A DNA stretch of 64,000 nucleotides from Halocatena pleomorpha (GTDB lineage Archaea; Halobacteriota; Halobacteria; Halobacteriales; Haloarculaceae), in assembly GCF_003862495.1 (NCBI RefSeq), contig NZ_RRCH01000010.1, positions 1 through 64,000 of the forward strand, read 5' to 3'. Position 1 is the first letter of the stretch. Each line of letters starts with the position of its first letter. Shown in pieces: positions 36,001 to 45,093 of the stretch. The translations under genes were made by a program, and so were the position numbers. The notes under the pieces were generated by a model, which was given only the letters and a program-made list of their open reading frames with translations, searched no databases and was not told the origin of the DNA.

Positions 36001-37290
36001 ATGTCGTATAGTATGATCGAAACGGCTGACCGAGAGCAGTTGCGTGCGTTACAGTCCGAGCGACTGCGTGATGTCGTGGCGTACGCCCGCGAGAACGTGC
36101 CGTTTTACCGGGAAGCGTTGGACGACGCCGGCTTGTCGCTGGGTGACATCGACGGGATCGAAGACTGTTCTCGACTGCCGTTCACCACCAAAAACGACTT
36201 TCGAACGGAGTATCCCGATGGATTGTTCGCGGTCGAGTGGGACGCTGTCCAGCGGATTCACGCGTCGTCGGGAACGACTGGCAGACCGAAGATCGTGTCG
36301 TACACCGACGAGGATCTCGGCGTTTGGCGGTCGGTGATGGCCCGGTCGTTGGTCACAGCAGGCGTCACGGCGGACGCTGTCGTTCAGAACGCGTATGGGT
36401 ATGGGTTGTTCACTGGCGGGTTGGGGTTTCACGACGGTTGTGAGGAACTCGGGGCGACAGTGATCCCTGTCGGCGGAGGAAACACGGCGAGACAGATCGA
36501 ACTGTTAGTGGATCTCGACTGTGATGTGCTTGCCTGCACGCCGTCGTACTGTCTGTATCTCTCCGAGGAGATGGAACGGCGATCGATCGATCCACACGAG
36601 CTTCCCCTCTCGACAGTGTTGATCGGTGCTGAACCGTTTACTGATCCGATGCGCGAGGAGATCGAGGCGGCACTGGGTGTTACCGCCATTGATGTGTACG
36701 GGCTGTCGGAGATCATCGGACCCGGTGTTTCGATCGAGTGCGCGGCGGCACAGGACGGACTCCACGTCTGGGAGGATCATTTCTATCCCGAGATCATCGA
36801 TCCCGAGACTGGCGAAGTGCTTCCGGATGGCGAGCGGGGTGAACTCGTTATCACGACGCTCACCAAAGAGGCTCTTCCACTCTTACGCTACCGGACGGGC
36901 GACATCACGTCACTCACCCGCGAACCGTGCGCGTGTGGGCGCACGCACGTCCGAATGGACAACGTCGCGGGACGAACCGATGATCTACTCATCGTTCGTG
37001 GTGTGAACGTGTACGCCAGTCAGATCGAGGCGGCGATGCTCGATATCCGGGATGTCGCCCCCCACTACCGAATCGATCTCAGTCGAGAGGGTGCGCTCGA
37101 TCGGATAGCAATAACGGCCGAGCACCACGAGAGCTACGAAGATGATCCCACAGCACTCGAAGCACGGATTCTCGATCGGCTGGACACAACGCTTGATCTA
37201 ACACCGGATGCGATCACCGTCGTCGAACCCGACACGATCGAGCGCACAGAAACCGGAAAGGTGCAGCGGGTGTTCGATCATCGAGACTGA
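36001..37290 (+). CDS. Phenylacetate-CoA ligase-like (PaaK family) AMP-forming enzyme
   Basis: A 429-residue adenylate-forming enzyme of the PaaK type. Motifs are RIHASSGTTGRPKIV (P-loop-like ATP motif, about residues 84-98), YGLSEIIGPG, LLRYRTGDITSLT, and IVRGVNVYASQIEAAM. The C-terminal lysine region is ERTETGKVQRVF. It activates an aromatic or related acid with ATP and CoA; the exact acid is unknown. ATG 36001 is chosen, giving MSYSMIETADREQLRALQ; a second ATG lies four codons later. A strong inverted repeat (35950-35981) precedes it. It leads a group with pterin dehydratase, LWR-salt protein and a HAD hydrolase. Confidence 0.85.
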   Translation: MSYSMIETADREQLRALQSERLRDVVAYARENVPFYREALDDAGLSLGDIDGIEDCSRLPFTTKNDFRTEYPDGLFAVEWDAVQRIHASSGTTGRPKIVSYTDEDLGVWRSVMARSLVTAGVTADAVVQNAYGYGLFTGGLGFHDGCEELGATVIPVGGGNTARQIELLVDLDCDVLACTPSYCLYLSEEMERRSIDPHELPLSTVLIGAEPFTDPMREEIEAALGVTAIDVYGLSEIIGPGVSIECAAAQDGLHVWEDHFYPEIIDPETGEVLPDGERGELVITTLTKEALPLLRYRTGDITSLTREPCACGRTHVRMDNVAGRTDDLLIVRGVNVYASQIEAAMLDIRDVAPHYRIDLSREGALDRIAITAEHHESYEDDPTALEARILDRLDTTLDLTPDAITVVEPDTIERTETGKVQRVFDHRD

Positions 37291-37331
37291 GCACCCCGAC
37301 TGTTATGTGCGATCCCGCCGTTCGATCGGGT

Positions 37332-37613
37332 ATGACGGAGACGTTATCCGACGAGGAGATCGAGGCGTCGCTGCCCGAACGCTGGGAACGCGACGGTGAG
37401 GAGATCGTCCGAACCTACGAATTCGACAGCTACCTCGACGGCGTTGGATTCGCGGCGGGAATCGGTGGGATCGCCCAGTCAGCGTTCCATCACCCCGAGA
37501 TAACGATCGGGTGGCGTGAGGTCGAGGTACGTCTCACGACCCACGACGCGGGCGGTGTCACCGAGAAAGACATCGATCTCGCTGAGCAGTTCGAGGACCT
37601 TCGTGAATCGTGA
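37332..37613 (+). CDS. Pterin-4a-carbinolamine dehydratase
   Basis: A 93-residue PCD/DCoH protein. The conserved AFHHPEITIGWREVEVRL segment carries the His-His-Pro active site, and LTTHDAGGVTEKDIDLA is the second signature. The enzyme dehydrates 4a-hydroxytetrahydropterin to recycle the cofactor of aromatic-amino-acid hydroxylases. A hydroxylase is not in the window. It starts 41 nt after the PaaK-like gene and overlaps the next gene by 4 nt (GTGA), so translational coupling is likely. Confidence 0.9.
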   Translation: MTETLSDEEIEASLPERWERDGEEIVRTYEFDSYLDGVGFAAGIGGIAQSAFHHPEITIGWREVEVRLTTHDAGGVTEKDIDLAEQFEDLRES

Positions 37614-38011
37614 CCGATCTAACGGCAGAGTACGTCTTTCGCGTTCGCTTCCGGCTGCAACCCGACCCGGACGTTCGGATCGATCCCGAGACGTTCGAGA
37701 CGCTACTGTCGTGGCCCGCCGCTCAGCCGGGAGCGGAGGACTGGCTGTTTTTCCGCGATCATCTCTGGCGTGGTGCGGTCAACGACCAGCTCCCGCTCCG
37801 TGAGTTGGCTGAGAACGCGCTGGGATCGGTTGCTGTTGAACACGTCGCGTTCGTCGAGTTGCGAACCAGTGAGGCGTATCTCGACGCGCTGAAAGCCGCC
37901 ATCAAGAACGCGCTCGAACGCCAACCGTCGCCGTTCGGGAACGCCGCGAGTGCCGACGAAGTGATAAAAAACTACCTCGGAAGTTCGATTCACGTCCGGG
38001 AGCCACGCTGA
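37610..38011 (+). CDS. LWR-salt protein (haloarchaeal family)
   Basis: A 133-residue acidic protein with the motif FFRDHLWRGAVND, which gives its family the name LWR-salt, and the C-terminal EVIKNYLGSSIHV. The FVELRTSEAYLDALKAAI helix is also characteristic. Function unknown. It begins with GTG inside the TGA of the pterin dehydratase gene (4-nt overlap). Confidence 0.8.
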   Translation: MTDLTAEYVFRVRFRLQPDPDVRIDPETFETLLSWPAAQPGAEDWLFFRDHLWRGAVNDQLPLRELAENALGSVAVEHVAFVELRTSEAYLDALKAAIKNALERQPSPFGNAASADEVIKNYLGSSIHVREPR

Positions 38012-38057
38012 AGTCAGCAGAAAAGCTAAGCGTGTTCGCAACGTACAGAGTTGTCCG

Positions 38058-38732
38058 ATGGATTCGACGCTTGAGTCGTACGATTTTTGGGTATTCGATC
38101 TCGACGGAACCCTTGTTGATGTTGAATCGAGCTACACGAGCGAAGTAATAACGACCGTCGGGGACCGACTCGGCCACGAGTTTTCTGAGTGGGAGACGAC
38201 GGCGCTCTGGTATGGATTCGGCACCCACCGCAACACCCTTCTTGCGGAGAAAGGGATCGATCCAGCCCACTTCTGGTCCGTGTTCCACGACGTTGAGGAC
38301 GCCGAGGCGCGCGCGGCAGCCACGTTCCTGTACGACGACGCCGAGCGACTCCTCTCGACGCTTGACTGTCCGATCGGCGTAGTAACACACTGCCAGCGGT
38401 ATCTTACTGATCCGGTGCTTGATCAGCTCCACATCCGAGACTGGTTCGACGCCGTGTTCTGTTGTACTGATGAGACTGGCTGGAAACCGGATCCGACACC
38501 GGTGTACGAGACGCTCGCACGGATGGGCGTTCATAGCAACGACGCCAGCGATGCGGGGGTGCTCGCCGGCGACAGTCCACAGGACATCGGCGCGGCGTGG
38601 AACGTCGGACTTGACGGCATTCACGTCGAACGGCACGGCCACGACAGACGCGGGATCTGTGTTCTCGGTGACCAGCGGGTGGCACAACTCGACGAGATCG
38701 GTGCCTCCCATCGCAGCCCCGCAACGGATTGA
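38058..38732 (+). CDS. HAD-superfamily hydrolase
   Basis: A 224-residue HAD hydrolase. Motif I is WVFDLDGTLVD (nucleophile Asp at about residue 14), motif II is GVVTHCQ, motif III is the lysine in GWKPDPTPVYE, and motif IV is LAGDSPQDIGAAWN. A helical cap lies between I and II, as in phosphoglycolate-phosphatase-like enzymes. The natural substrate is probably a small phosphorylated metabolite. It ends 1 nt before the convergent moeA-type gene. Confidence 0.87.
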   Translation: MDSTLESYDFWVFDLDGTLVDVESSYTSEVITTVGDRLGHEFSEWETTALWYGFGTHRNTLLAEKGIDPAHFWSVFHDVEDAEARAAATFLYDDAERLLSTLDCPIGVVTHCQRYLTDPVLDQLHIRDWFDAVFCCTDETGWKPDPTPVYETLARMGVHSNDASDAGVLAGDSPQDIGAAWNVGLDGIHVERHGHDRRGICVLGDQRVAQLDEIGASHRSPATD

Positions 38733-38733
38733 G

Positions 38734-40779
38734 CTACAGCCGATCGTAACCAGGGCGGTCATCGAAGCTGTCTGCGTCAGTGATAGCCGACGCGGCCGTC
38801 GAATCCGTGTTGATACCCACACCGGCCGCCGACAGAGCGGCACCGAGTGCGGTCACGCCGTCTTTGTCCGTTCGATCCGGGTGTGCCAGCACGAACACGC
38901 GTTCGGTCCCCACCGGAACGAACCCGACATCAAGCCGATCAGCGGTCGACCGAAGCCCGAGTCCGACAGCAGCCGTTCCGTCACGTACCGACTGCACCGG
39001 ACTTTCGTGGGCACGAACAGCGAACTCGAATCCATCGATCGAGTCGATACACGCTTGGGGCGATTCCGATCGCTCGGCTGCCAGCGCGTCGATCGCGTTG
39101 GTGAGCGTCGCTCGCAGCCCTGAATCAGTGGTCCGGTTAACAAAACGGAGCTTCCGATCGACGAGATCCGCCAGTCCGGTCACGTCGGCGGGATTGCCCG
39201 CTGGAACGACCAGCCCCCACTCTCGTGTCCACCCGCCCAGTAGCGTCGCTTCGAATCCGAGCGCGGCGGTGAGACTGGATTCGAGATCGTCCTCGTCGGC
39301 GGAGGCCGCGGTCGAAACGGTTCCAGAGGTGATGACTGCGACATCAACGACGCCGTTTCGCAGCCGTCTGCGACCTGCTTGGCTCCCCATTCCGAGATAG
39401 CGGGGACGATCAATGCGGTCGAGCAGTTCCGAAAACGCGGGATCGTCCTCACCGACACCGAACACCGACGGCGGACGAACAGCCGGAGAGAACAGCGACA
39501 CCTCGACGCGTTCTCCCGTAGAGATCTCGTGAGTATCGGGGTGCATCTCCACGACGCCGTCGGCTTCGACGAGGCTTGTCGTCGCTCCGCTCCCTTTATC
39601 GACGGGGTACACGAGTAGCTCGCCGTCGAGACCGATCTCAGAGACAGTATCGTCACTAGCAGTGGTATCGACAGCACGTGTTTCGTCCGAACCGCTCTCG
39701 ACCAGCCCAACGGGAAGCAAACGCAACCGTCCTTCGCTGTACCGTTCTCGGTGTGCCATCCGACCCGTGATCGTCGTGGTCCGCGGAGTCGGCTGTCCGG
39801 CGGCGCGCCGGATCGCTGGCGCGAGAAACGTGTCGAATATCGTGAGTGCTGAGACGGGATAGCCGGGGAGTCCGACGTAGGCGGCGTTTTCGAATTCACC
39901 AACCAGCATCGGCTTGCCGGGCTTGACCGCCACGCCGTGAACGAGGAGTTCGCCTTCCTGTTCGAGAACGCGGTAGACGACATCGACCGCACCAGCACTC
40001 GTCGATCCCGACGATACCACGAGATCACACTCGTTTGCAGCCTGTCGGAGCACGCGCTCCATCTCCTCGTAGTCATCACCAGTGTGTGGATACCGTTCGA
40101 CGGTGCCACCAGCGGCTTCGACGCCAGCCGCGATCGTGTAGCTGTTGACATCGTAGATCTGTCCGGCTGCGCTGTTCAGTGGCTTCCCCGGACGGACGAG
40201 TTCCTCGCCCGTGGAGATGATTCCGACGCGCGGCGCACCAACGACTGGTACCTCACTGACGCCCAGTGCAGAAAGGAGACCGATCTCACGAGTGGTCAGT
40301 CGGGTTCCCGGACCGAGCGCCCGCTCGCCCGCCGCGATGTCCGTGCCGGCAGCCATCACGCGTTTGCCGGGCGCAGCGCTCGTTCGGAGCTCAACCCGAC
40401 CGTCGCGTTCATCGGTGCGCTCAACCATCACGACGGCGTCTGCACCCGCCGGCAGCACCGCTCCCGTCGAGATCGCCACACATTCGCCTGACTCGATTTC
40501 CGTCTCTGGCTCGGTTCCCGCGTGGATGGTTCCGACGCGATCGAGTTCGACAGGATCGGTTTCAGTAGCGCCGAACGTGTCCCGCGCTTTCACCGCGTAG
40601 CCGTCGACGCTCGCCCGGTCGAACCCCGGAACGTCGATCGGAGCGTCAAGTCGTTCAGCGAGGACACGACCCCGTGCTGCTCGCAGCGGCACCCGCTTGG
40701 GATCGCCAGTGAGATCGAGCGATTCGATGGTCTCATGAACCGATTCGGGCGACGCCAGCTCTCGGAACTCCTTTCTCAT
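38734..40779 (-). CDS. moeA: MoeA-type molybdopterin molybdotransferase fused to a periplasmic-binding-protein-like domain
   Basis: A 681-residue protein. The first ~400 residues are MoeA: SVDGYAVKARDTF, STGAVLPAGADAVVMV, STGEELVRPGKPLN, SSGSTSAGAVDVVY and LPGYPVSALTIFD. From about 460 the C-terminus has the substrate-binding-like domain found in MoeA-LysR fusions (RYLGMGSQAGRRRLRNG, then VGLGLRSTADRLDVGFVPV). Such fusions may sense molybdate or oxyanion, or the adenylated molybdopterin; the domain's ligand is unknown. ATG 40779 is chosen because the upstream frame is Arg/Gly-rich. It overlaps the upstream moeA gene by 4 nt. Confidence 0.88.
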   Translation of the reverse strand: MRKEFRELASPESVHETIESLDLTGDPKRVPLRAARGRVLAERLDAPIDVPGFDRASVDGYAVKARDTFGATETDPVELDRVGTIHAGTEPETEIESGECVAISTGAVLPAGADAVVMVERTDERDGRVELRTSAAPGKRVMAAGTDIAAGERALGPGTRLTTREIGLLSALGVSEVPVVGAPRVGIISTGEELVRPGKPLNSAAGQIYDVNSYTIAAGVEAAGGTVERYPHTGDDYEEMERVLRQAANECDLVVSSGSTSAGAVDVVYRVLEQEGELLVHGVAVKPGKPMLVGEFENAAYVGLPGYPVSALTIFDTFLAPAIRRAAGQPTPRTTTITGRMAHRERYSEGRLRLLPVGLVESGSDETRAVDTTASDDTVSEIGLDGELLVYPVDKGSGATTSLVEADGVVEMHPDTHEISTGERVEVSLFSPAVRPPSVFGVGEDDPAFSELLDRIDRPRYLGMGSQAGRRRLRNGVVDVAVITSGTVSTAASADEDDLESSLTAALGFEATLLGGWTREWGLVVPAGNPADVTGLADLVDRKLRFVNRTTDSGLRATLTNAIDALAAERSESPQACIDSIDGFEFAVRAHESPVQSVRDGTAAVGLGLRSTADRLDVGFVPVGTERVFVLAHPDRTDKDGVTALGAALSAAGVGINTDSTAASAITDADSFDDRPGYDRL

Positions 40780-41990
40780 CGGTGTGCCTCCCAGTTTTCG
40801 ACCGTAACCAGTTCGTCTTCCGGAATCCCTTCGCGTGATTCGGGAACGACGACCCATCCATCCGTGAAGGCGACACTTGAGAGGACTCCCGCGCCGCTCG
40901 CGTAGGTTGTTGTGGCGATCGGTTGCTCTCCGGATCGTTCGATCGTTACGCGCGCGTACGTCCGCACACCCGGCTCGCTGTGGATCTTCTGGGCAAGGCG
41001 GGCCTCGGTGGTGGGGTGTGGCTCACACGGATAGTGGCCGACGTGCTTGACCAACGGCCGGAGAAACTGCACGGCAGTGACGATGCAGGCGACCGGATAG
41101 CCGGGCAGCATGACGACCGGCGTCTTGTCGACGACGCCGAGAGCAACCGGATGACCGGGCGAGAGTGCCACCCCGTGGACGATCACTGTTCCTCGTTCCG
41201 AGATCACGGATGGAACGAGATCACGCTCACCGACGCTTGTGCCACCGGTGGTGACGACGATGTCGGCGGTGAGGTCCCGCTCGATGGCGGCGCGCAACGC
41301 CTCGAACTCGTCAACCACGATGTCCCGATAGATGGGTGTTCCACCCCACCGGTCGACGTACTGAGCGACCGTCTGGCCGTTGGTCTCGATGGTCTCTCCC
41401 GGCTCTGGTGTGGATTGGACTAACTCTTCACCAGTCGGAATCACGCCCACAGTCGGGCGTTCGTACACCGAGACTTCCGAGACACCCGTGGATTTGAGCA
41501 GCCCGAGATCGGACGGCCGAAGCTGATGGCCGGGATCGAACAGTCGCTGTCCTGTCTCCACGTCTTCACCGACCGGAGCGACGTTCTCCCCACCCGCGAC
41601 AGCTCCGAAGATCTCCACCTCTTCCTCTTCGTCGTGGCGTTCAGTTTTCTCGACCTGTACCACCGCATCAGCGCCTTCTGGGAGCTTCTGGCCGGTGTCG
41701 ACCGGAACGACGCTGTTCGGACCGACTGTTTCGGTCGCTCTGAGTGTCACCGGCGAGCGATCGTTCGCCCCGAACGTGTCCCGAGCGCGAACGGCCCACC
41801 CATCCATCGCCACCCGCCGGTAGGCTGGAACGTTACGGTTGGACCGCACAGGCGCAGAGAGCACCCGCCTGTCCGCGTCCGAGACAGACAATCGCTCGGT
41901 TTCGGTGAGCGGCTCCGTGATCTCGAACAGTTGTTCTTGAGCAGCCTCCACCCGGGTTACCGAACTGAACCCTCCGCTCGCGTCCGTCAT
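40776..41990 (-). CDS. moeA: Molybdopterin molybdotransferase
   Basis: A 404-residue MoeA that inserts molybdate into adenylated molybdopterin. Motifs are AYRRVAMDGWAVRARDTFG, DTGQKLPEGADAVVQVE, VIPTGEELVQ, VTTGGTSVGERDLVPS and MLPGYPVACIV. It is the promoter-proximal copy of a tandem pair; it overlaps the second copy by 4 nt (ATGA), so the two are probably co-translated. Archaea often have two MoeA paralogues, one of which may handle tungsten. The first copy ends with ordinary domains only. Confidence 0.93.
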   Translation of the reverse strand: MTDASGGFSSVTRVEAAQEQLFEITEPLTETERLSVSDADRRVLSAPVRSNRNVPAYRRVAMDGWAVRARDTFGANDRSPVTLRATETVGPNSVVPVDTGQKLPEGADAVVQVEKTERHDEEEEVEIFGAVAGGENVAPVGEDVETGQRLFDPGHQLRPSDLGLLKSTGVSEVSVYERPTVGVIPTGEELVQSTPEPGETIETNGQTVAQYVDRWGGTPIYRDIVVDEFEALRAAIERDLTADIVVTTGGTSVGERDLVPSVISERGTVIVHGVALSPGHPVALGVVDKTPVVMLPGYPVACIVTAVQFLRPLVKHVGHYPCEPHPTTEARLAQKIHSEPGVRTYARVTIERSGEQPIATTTYASGAGVLSSVAFTDGWVVVPESREGIPEDELVTVENWEAHR

Positions 41991-42129
41991 ATCTGACCGT
42001 CACCGCGATGTAACAAAAACGTCCCGGGGGAAAGGGAACGGGACGGACGAAGAGCGCACCAGATAGGAGTGACAGTGTGATCGAACGTGTTTCGGGGGTT
42101 TTTTCGCCTATGCGGCTCTAGGTATAGGT

Positions 42130-42492
42130 ATGTCTGCCCTACGTGATGCGGTTCGGGAACTTGGGTTGCCCGATTCGGTGTTCGTCGATGTGGGGGAGTC
42201 CGACGACGCGTACGTCCTTGTCGTTGATCTTCCGGGAGCAACCTCGGAGACCGTAGACGTGTGGGTGAACGATCGCCAGCTCCGAATCGAAGCCCGCCGC
42301 GAAAAGGAGTCCCCGACCGAGTTCCGGTATCTTCAGGAGGATCGGTCGATGTTCATCGATATCACGCTACCGCTTCCGCCGGATGTCGACACCGACGCGG
42401 ACGTAGACGACGGGGCGACCATCCACCGGGGCGTTCTCGAACTCAGATTGCCGAAGTCGACCGGGCGTCGGATCCCGATCACGGAGGGCTGA
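42130..42492 (+). CDS. Hsp20/alpha-crystallin small heat-shock protein
   Basis: A 120-residue small chaperone. The alpha-crystallin domain runs from about 20 to 110: YVLVVDLPGATSETVDVWV, YLQEDRSMFIDITLPLP, and GVLELRLPK. The C-terminal IPI tripeptide (RRIPITEG) is the I-x-I motif used for oligomer contacts. It starts 12-15 nt upstream of an ABC1-kinase gene, probably in one operon. Confidence 0.9.
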   Translation: MSALRDAVRELGLPDSVFVDVGESDDAYVLVVDLPGATSETVDVWVNDRQLRIEARREKESPTEFRYLQEDRSMFIDITLPLPPDVDTDADVDDGATIHRGVLELRLPKSTGRRIPITEG

Positions 42493-42507
42493 GGTGGCAG
42501 ATCGGTG

Positions 42508-44172
42508 ATGCTCCGCGCGTACCGGCGGTTTTTCGTCGTCGCGTGGCAGTTCCTTCCGCTTTTCTTCGCATTCGCCCGCGACCGACACCGGTTTCTCCTG
42601 TTCGGTGACGGCCGGCGGGTGTCGAGCGAACAGCACCGCGAACGCGCGCGTACCCTCCGACGCTCCTTTCTCACCCTCGGACCGACGTTCATCAAACTGG
42701 GACAACTACTTTCGACACGACCAGACATCCTTCCACCGGAGTACATCGACGAGTTGACCCAACTACAAGACCGGGTTCCGCCCGCGCCGTGGCCCGAGGC
42801 GAGAGACGTAATCGAATCCGAACTCGGTCCTATCGATGAGACCTATGACAGCTTCGATACCGAGAGCATCAGCGGTGCGAGTCTCGGACAGGTGTACACC
42901 GCCGAGTTCGACGACGAGACCGTGGCGGTGAAAGTCCGCCGTCCCGGCATCGAGCCGCTCGTCCGGACTGACCTGCGCGTCATCAAGTTCTCTGTCCCCC
43001 TGTTGGTGCCGTTCGTCGATGACGCCCAGGCGTTCTCGCTCGAAACGCTCGCTGAGGAGTTCTCACGGGTTATCCGGCAGGAAATGGACTACGAGCGGGA
43101 GGCAACCATGCTCCGCGAGATTCGCGGGAATCTCACCGACGACGATGTCCGTGTGCCAGCGGTTGTCGACGAACGATCGACCGGCCGTGTGCTCACGATG
43201 GAGTACGTCGGTGGAACGAAGATAACCGATATCGACGACGACGACACACTCGGCATCGATCGTACCCGTCTCGCGGAGACGCTCGAACGAGCGTACTTCG
43301 AGATGATCATCGACCACGGCGTGTTTCACGCCGATCCACATCCTGGGAATTTGGCGGTCGAACCCGACGGAACACTCGTATTGTACGATTTCGGAATGAG
43401 CGGTCGGGTCGATCCGTTCATCCAAGATCGGATCGTCGATTTCTACATCGCCATCGCAAACCAAGATACGGACGCCATTCTCGACGCGCTCATCGAGATG
43501 GGGACACTCAGTCCCGAAGCCGATCGGGAGGTGATGGCAGAGGTGATGGAACTCGCAATCGCTGACGCTCGGGGTGAAGAGATCGAACAGTACCGCGTCC
43601 AACAGATAGTCAATCAGATCGAAGACACGATTTACGAGTTCCCGCTCCGCCTACCGCCGAATCTCGCGCTCGTGCTCCGGGTGGCAACCGTCGTTGAAGG
43701 CGTCTGTGTCACGCTGGATCCGGAGTTCGATTTCGTCACAGTCGCAACGGAGTTTCTGCGCGAAGAGGGGTACCTCGAAGCTACTGCGCGCGAATTCGTC
43801 CGCGAACAGCTCGACACCTTCGAACGGGCGACGCAATCGACGCTGCGCGTGCCACCAAAACTCGAACGCGCGTTGGACCGCGTCGAACGCGACAGCCTCG
43901 TCGTCCAATCCGAACTGAACGACCCTGACGGCGTGCTCAATACCCTTGCCAAACGGCTTGTACTCGGAATGGGGCTATCTACTGGTGTGCTCTCGACCGT
44001 GGCGCTGTACATCTCTGATGCGTTGTTCGGAGCGCTTCTCATGACGGTCCTCTCGTTTGGTATTGCTGTGGTGCTGTATCACTCGTTCCGGAAACAACGG
44101 GGCATCCGTGCGCGACCGCAGTTCACGCGCCAGAGCATGCGTCAACGAGAGGACGAGCGAATCGAGGACTGA
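42508..44172 (+). CDS. ABC1/AarF/UbiB-family kinase-like protein
   Basis: A 554-residue protein. Motifs in order: LGPTFIKLGQLLSTRPDILP (KxGQ), SGASLGQVYTAEF (Ala-rich replacement of the Gly loop), VAVKVRRPGIEP, MDYEREATML, FHADPHPGN (catalytic) and LYDFGMSGRV (metal-binding). The C-terminus has two hydrophobic helices (about 485-505, 508-527) that may anchor it to the membrane. In bacteria the family supports ubiquinone synthesis, and it shows ATPase activity. In haloarchaea it may act on menaquinone or lipid metabolism. ATG 42508 was chosen; GTG 42505 adds one residue. Confidence 0.9.
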   Translation: MLRAYRRFFVVAWQFLPLFFAFARDRHRFLLFGDGRRVSSEQHRERARTLRRSFLTLGPTFIKLGQLLSTRPDILPPEYIDELTQLQDRVPPAPWPEARDVIESELGPIDETYDSFDTESISGASLGQVYTAEFDDETVAVKVRRPGIEPLVRTDLRVIKFSVPLLVPFVDDAQAFSLETLAEEFSRVIRQEMDYEREATMLREIRGNLTDDDVRVPAVVDERSTGRVLTMEYVGGTKITDIDDDDTLGIDRTRLAETLERAYFEMIIDHGVFHADPHPGNLAVEPDGTLVLYDFGMSGRVDPFIQDRIVDFYIAIANQDTDAILDALIEMGTLSPEADREVMAEVMELAIADARGEEIEQYRVQQIVNQIEDTIYEFPLRLPPNLALVLRVATVVEGVCVTLDPEFDFVTVATEFLREEGYLEATAREFVREQLDTFERATQSTLRVPPKLERALDRVERDSLVVQSELNDPDGVLNTLAKRLVLGMGLSTGVLSTVALYISDALFGALLMTVLSFGIAVVLYHSFRKQRGIRARPQFTRQSMRQREDERIED

Positions 44173-44182
44173 GCACACGCCA

Positions 44183-44293
44183 CTAACGGAGTGCTTCAGA
44201 ACGGGAGCCGAATTTTCCCTCCGCAACCAGGGTTGAGTCTGCAACCACCTCGGATGGCAACGAAACGGGGATGCTTTTTCGATCTGAGAGCAT
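44183..44293 (-). pseudogene. Truncated ribbon-helix-helix (CopG-like) remnant
   Basis: A 36-residue frame with SIPVSLPSEVVADSTLVAEG followed by KFGSRSEALR and a stop. This resembles the start of CopG/RHH proteins (strand, then LPxEVVxxidxLVxxGxFxSRSEAIR) but ends where the second helix should continue. It directly follows the wHTH gene on the minus strand, 20 nt after its stop. It may be a truncated regulator or an unrelated coincidence. Its short length keeps confidence low. Confidence 0.4.
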
Positions 44294-44313
44294 TATTGTT
44301 GGCGGTGAGATGA

Positions 44314-44643
44314 TTACTCCTTGAGTGGTTCGGTGTTCTGTCTCCCGAGTGCGGCAAGTTCGGCGTTCAGCTCCACGATCAGCTGCCCCACGCGGCTGTC
44401 GAGATTGTAGCGGTAGCGTCGTCCGCCCGCCGTCTCCGTGACGACGCCGCATTCGACCAGCGTGTCGATGTGCCGCCGCACGCTCTGGCGGCTTACGCCC
44501 GCGAACTCCGCGAGTTCGGTCTGCGTGAACTCCTTTTTCGGGTCGGCCTGCACCAACGCGTCGATCAGCAGGTGGACGCTGTTGTGCTGACAGAGATACA
44601 GCCAGCCGGATGGGTAGGCGATCCGACGCTCTTTCGTGGACAT
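44314..44643 (-). CDS. Winged-helix DNA-binding regulator
   Basis: A 109-residue regulator: SVHLLIDALVQADPK precedes the HTH FTQTELAEFAGVSRQSVRRH, and the wing VVTETAGGRRYRYNLDSRVG follows. It ends in a helix (LIVELNAELAALG), perhaps for dimerisation. Start ATG 44643 (MSTKERRIAYPSGWLYLC) is preferred; ATG 44673 adds ten residues. It is divergent from an AT-rich unknown gene at 44768; a hairpin-like dyad (44719-44734) lies between. Confidence 0.75.
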   Translation of the reverse strand: MSTKERRIAYPSGWLYLCQHNSVHLLIDALVQADPKKEFTQTELAEFAGVSRQSVRRHIDTLVECGVVTETAGGRRYRYNLDSRVGQLIVELNAELAALGRQNTEPLKE

Positions 44644-44718
44644 CTTCTCTGGATCAGCCTGTGACCTATGCATGGATTCATAGATGTATCACAAGTATAT
44701 AAGCATTGTCTCATACAT

Positions 44719-44734
44719 GCTACTTCAAAGTAGC
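44719..44734. promoter_or_regulatory. Dyad between divergent wHTH and unknown gene
   Basis: GCTACTT (44719-44725) and AAGTAGC (44728-44734) are perfect complements with a two-base centre. A half-palindromic TCTC-N6-GAGA (44751-44764) follows. The location between two divergent starts is usual for operators of self-regulating winged-helix proteins. Confidence 0.4.
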
Positions 44735-44767
44735 AACGCTTACAATCAGGTCTCATATACGAGATGT

Positions 44768-45091
44768 ATGAACAAGCATGAAATCATGTGCTCGATATGT
44801 CGTGTGCTCGTAACAAACCATGCATACGGGAAACCACTTCCACGTGATGTGATACTGAAAAATGCATCCTTTCCTGCTCACGAAGGGGACACAGCAAAGA
44901 TCGCTTTCGATGCTGTTCGACGCAAGAGGTTCATTACCACTTGCGGCAAACGAGGCATTCAACTTGACAGTTCGGAGTTTGGATCACTCATACAGTTTCT
45001 CCATGACGAGTGTGGCTGGGAGCGGTTCGAGTTAGAACTACGTATCAAACACTTCGAAGGGTGGGATGATATTCAGTGGCATGAAGAGTAG
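44768..45091 (+). CDS. Unknown 107-residue protein in AT-rich DNA
   Basis: A 107-residue protein. The segment GDTAKIAFDAVRRKRFITTC, then GKRGIQLDSSEFGSLIQFLH and DECGWERFELELRIKHFEG are its most distinctive parts. I recall similar short proteins scattered in haloarchaeal genomes and plasmids, but cannot name the family. Two N-terminal Cys (MCSICRV) may form a metal site. The gene is AT-richer than both neighbours and lies beside a divergent regulator, which hints at transfer. Confidence 0.55.
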   Translation: MNKHEIMCSICRVLVTNHAYGKPLPRDVILKNASFPAHEGDTAKIAFDAVRRKRFITTCGKRGIQLDSSEFGSLIQFLHDECGWERFELELRIKHFEGWDDIQWHEE

Positions 45092-45093
45092 TA

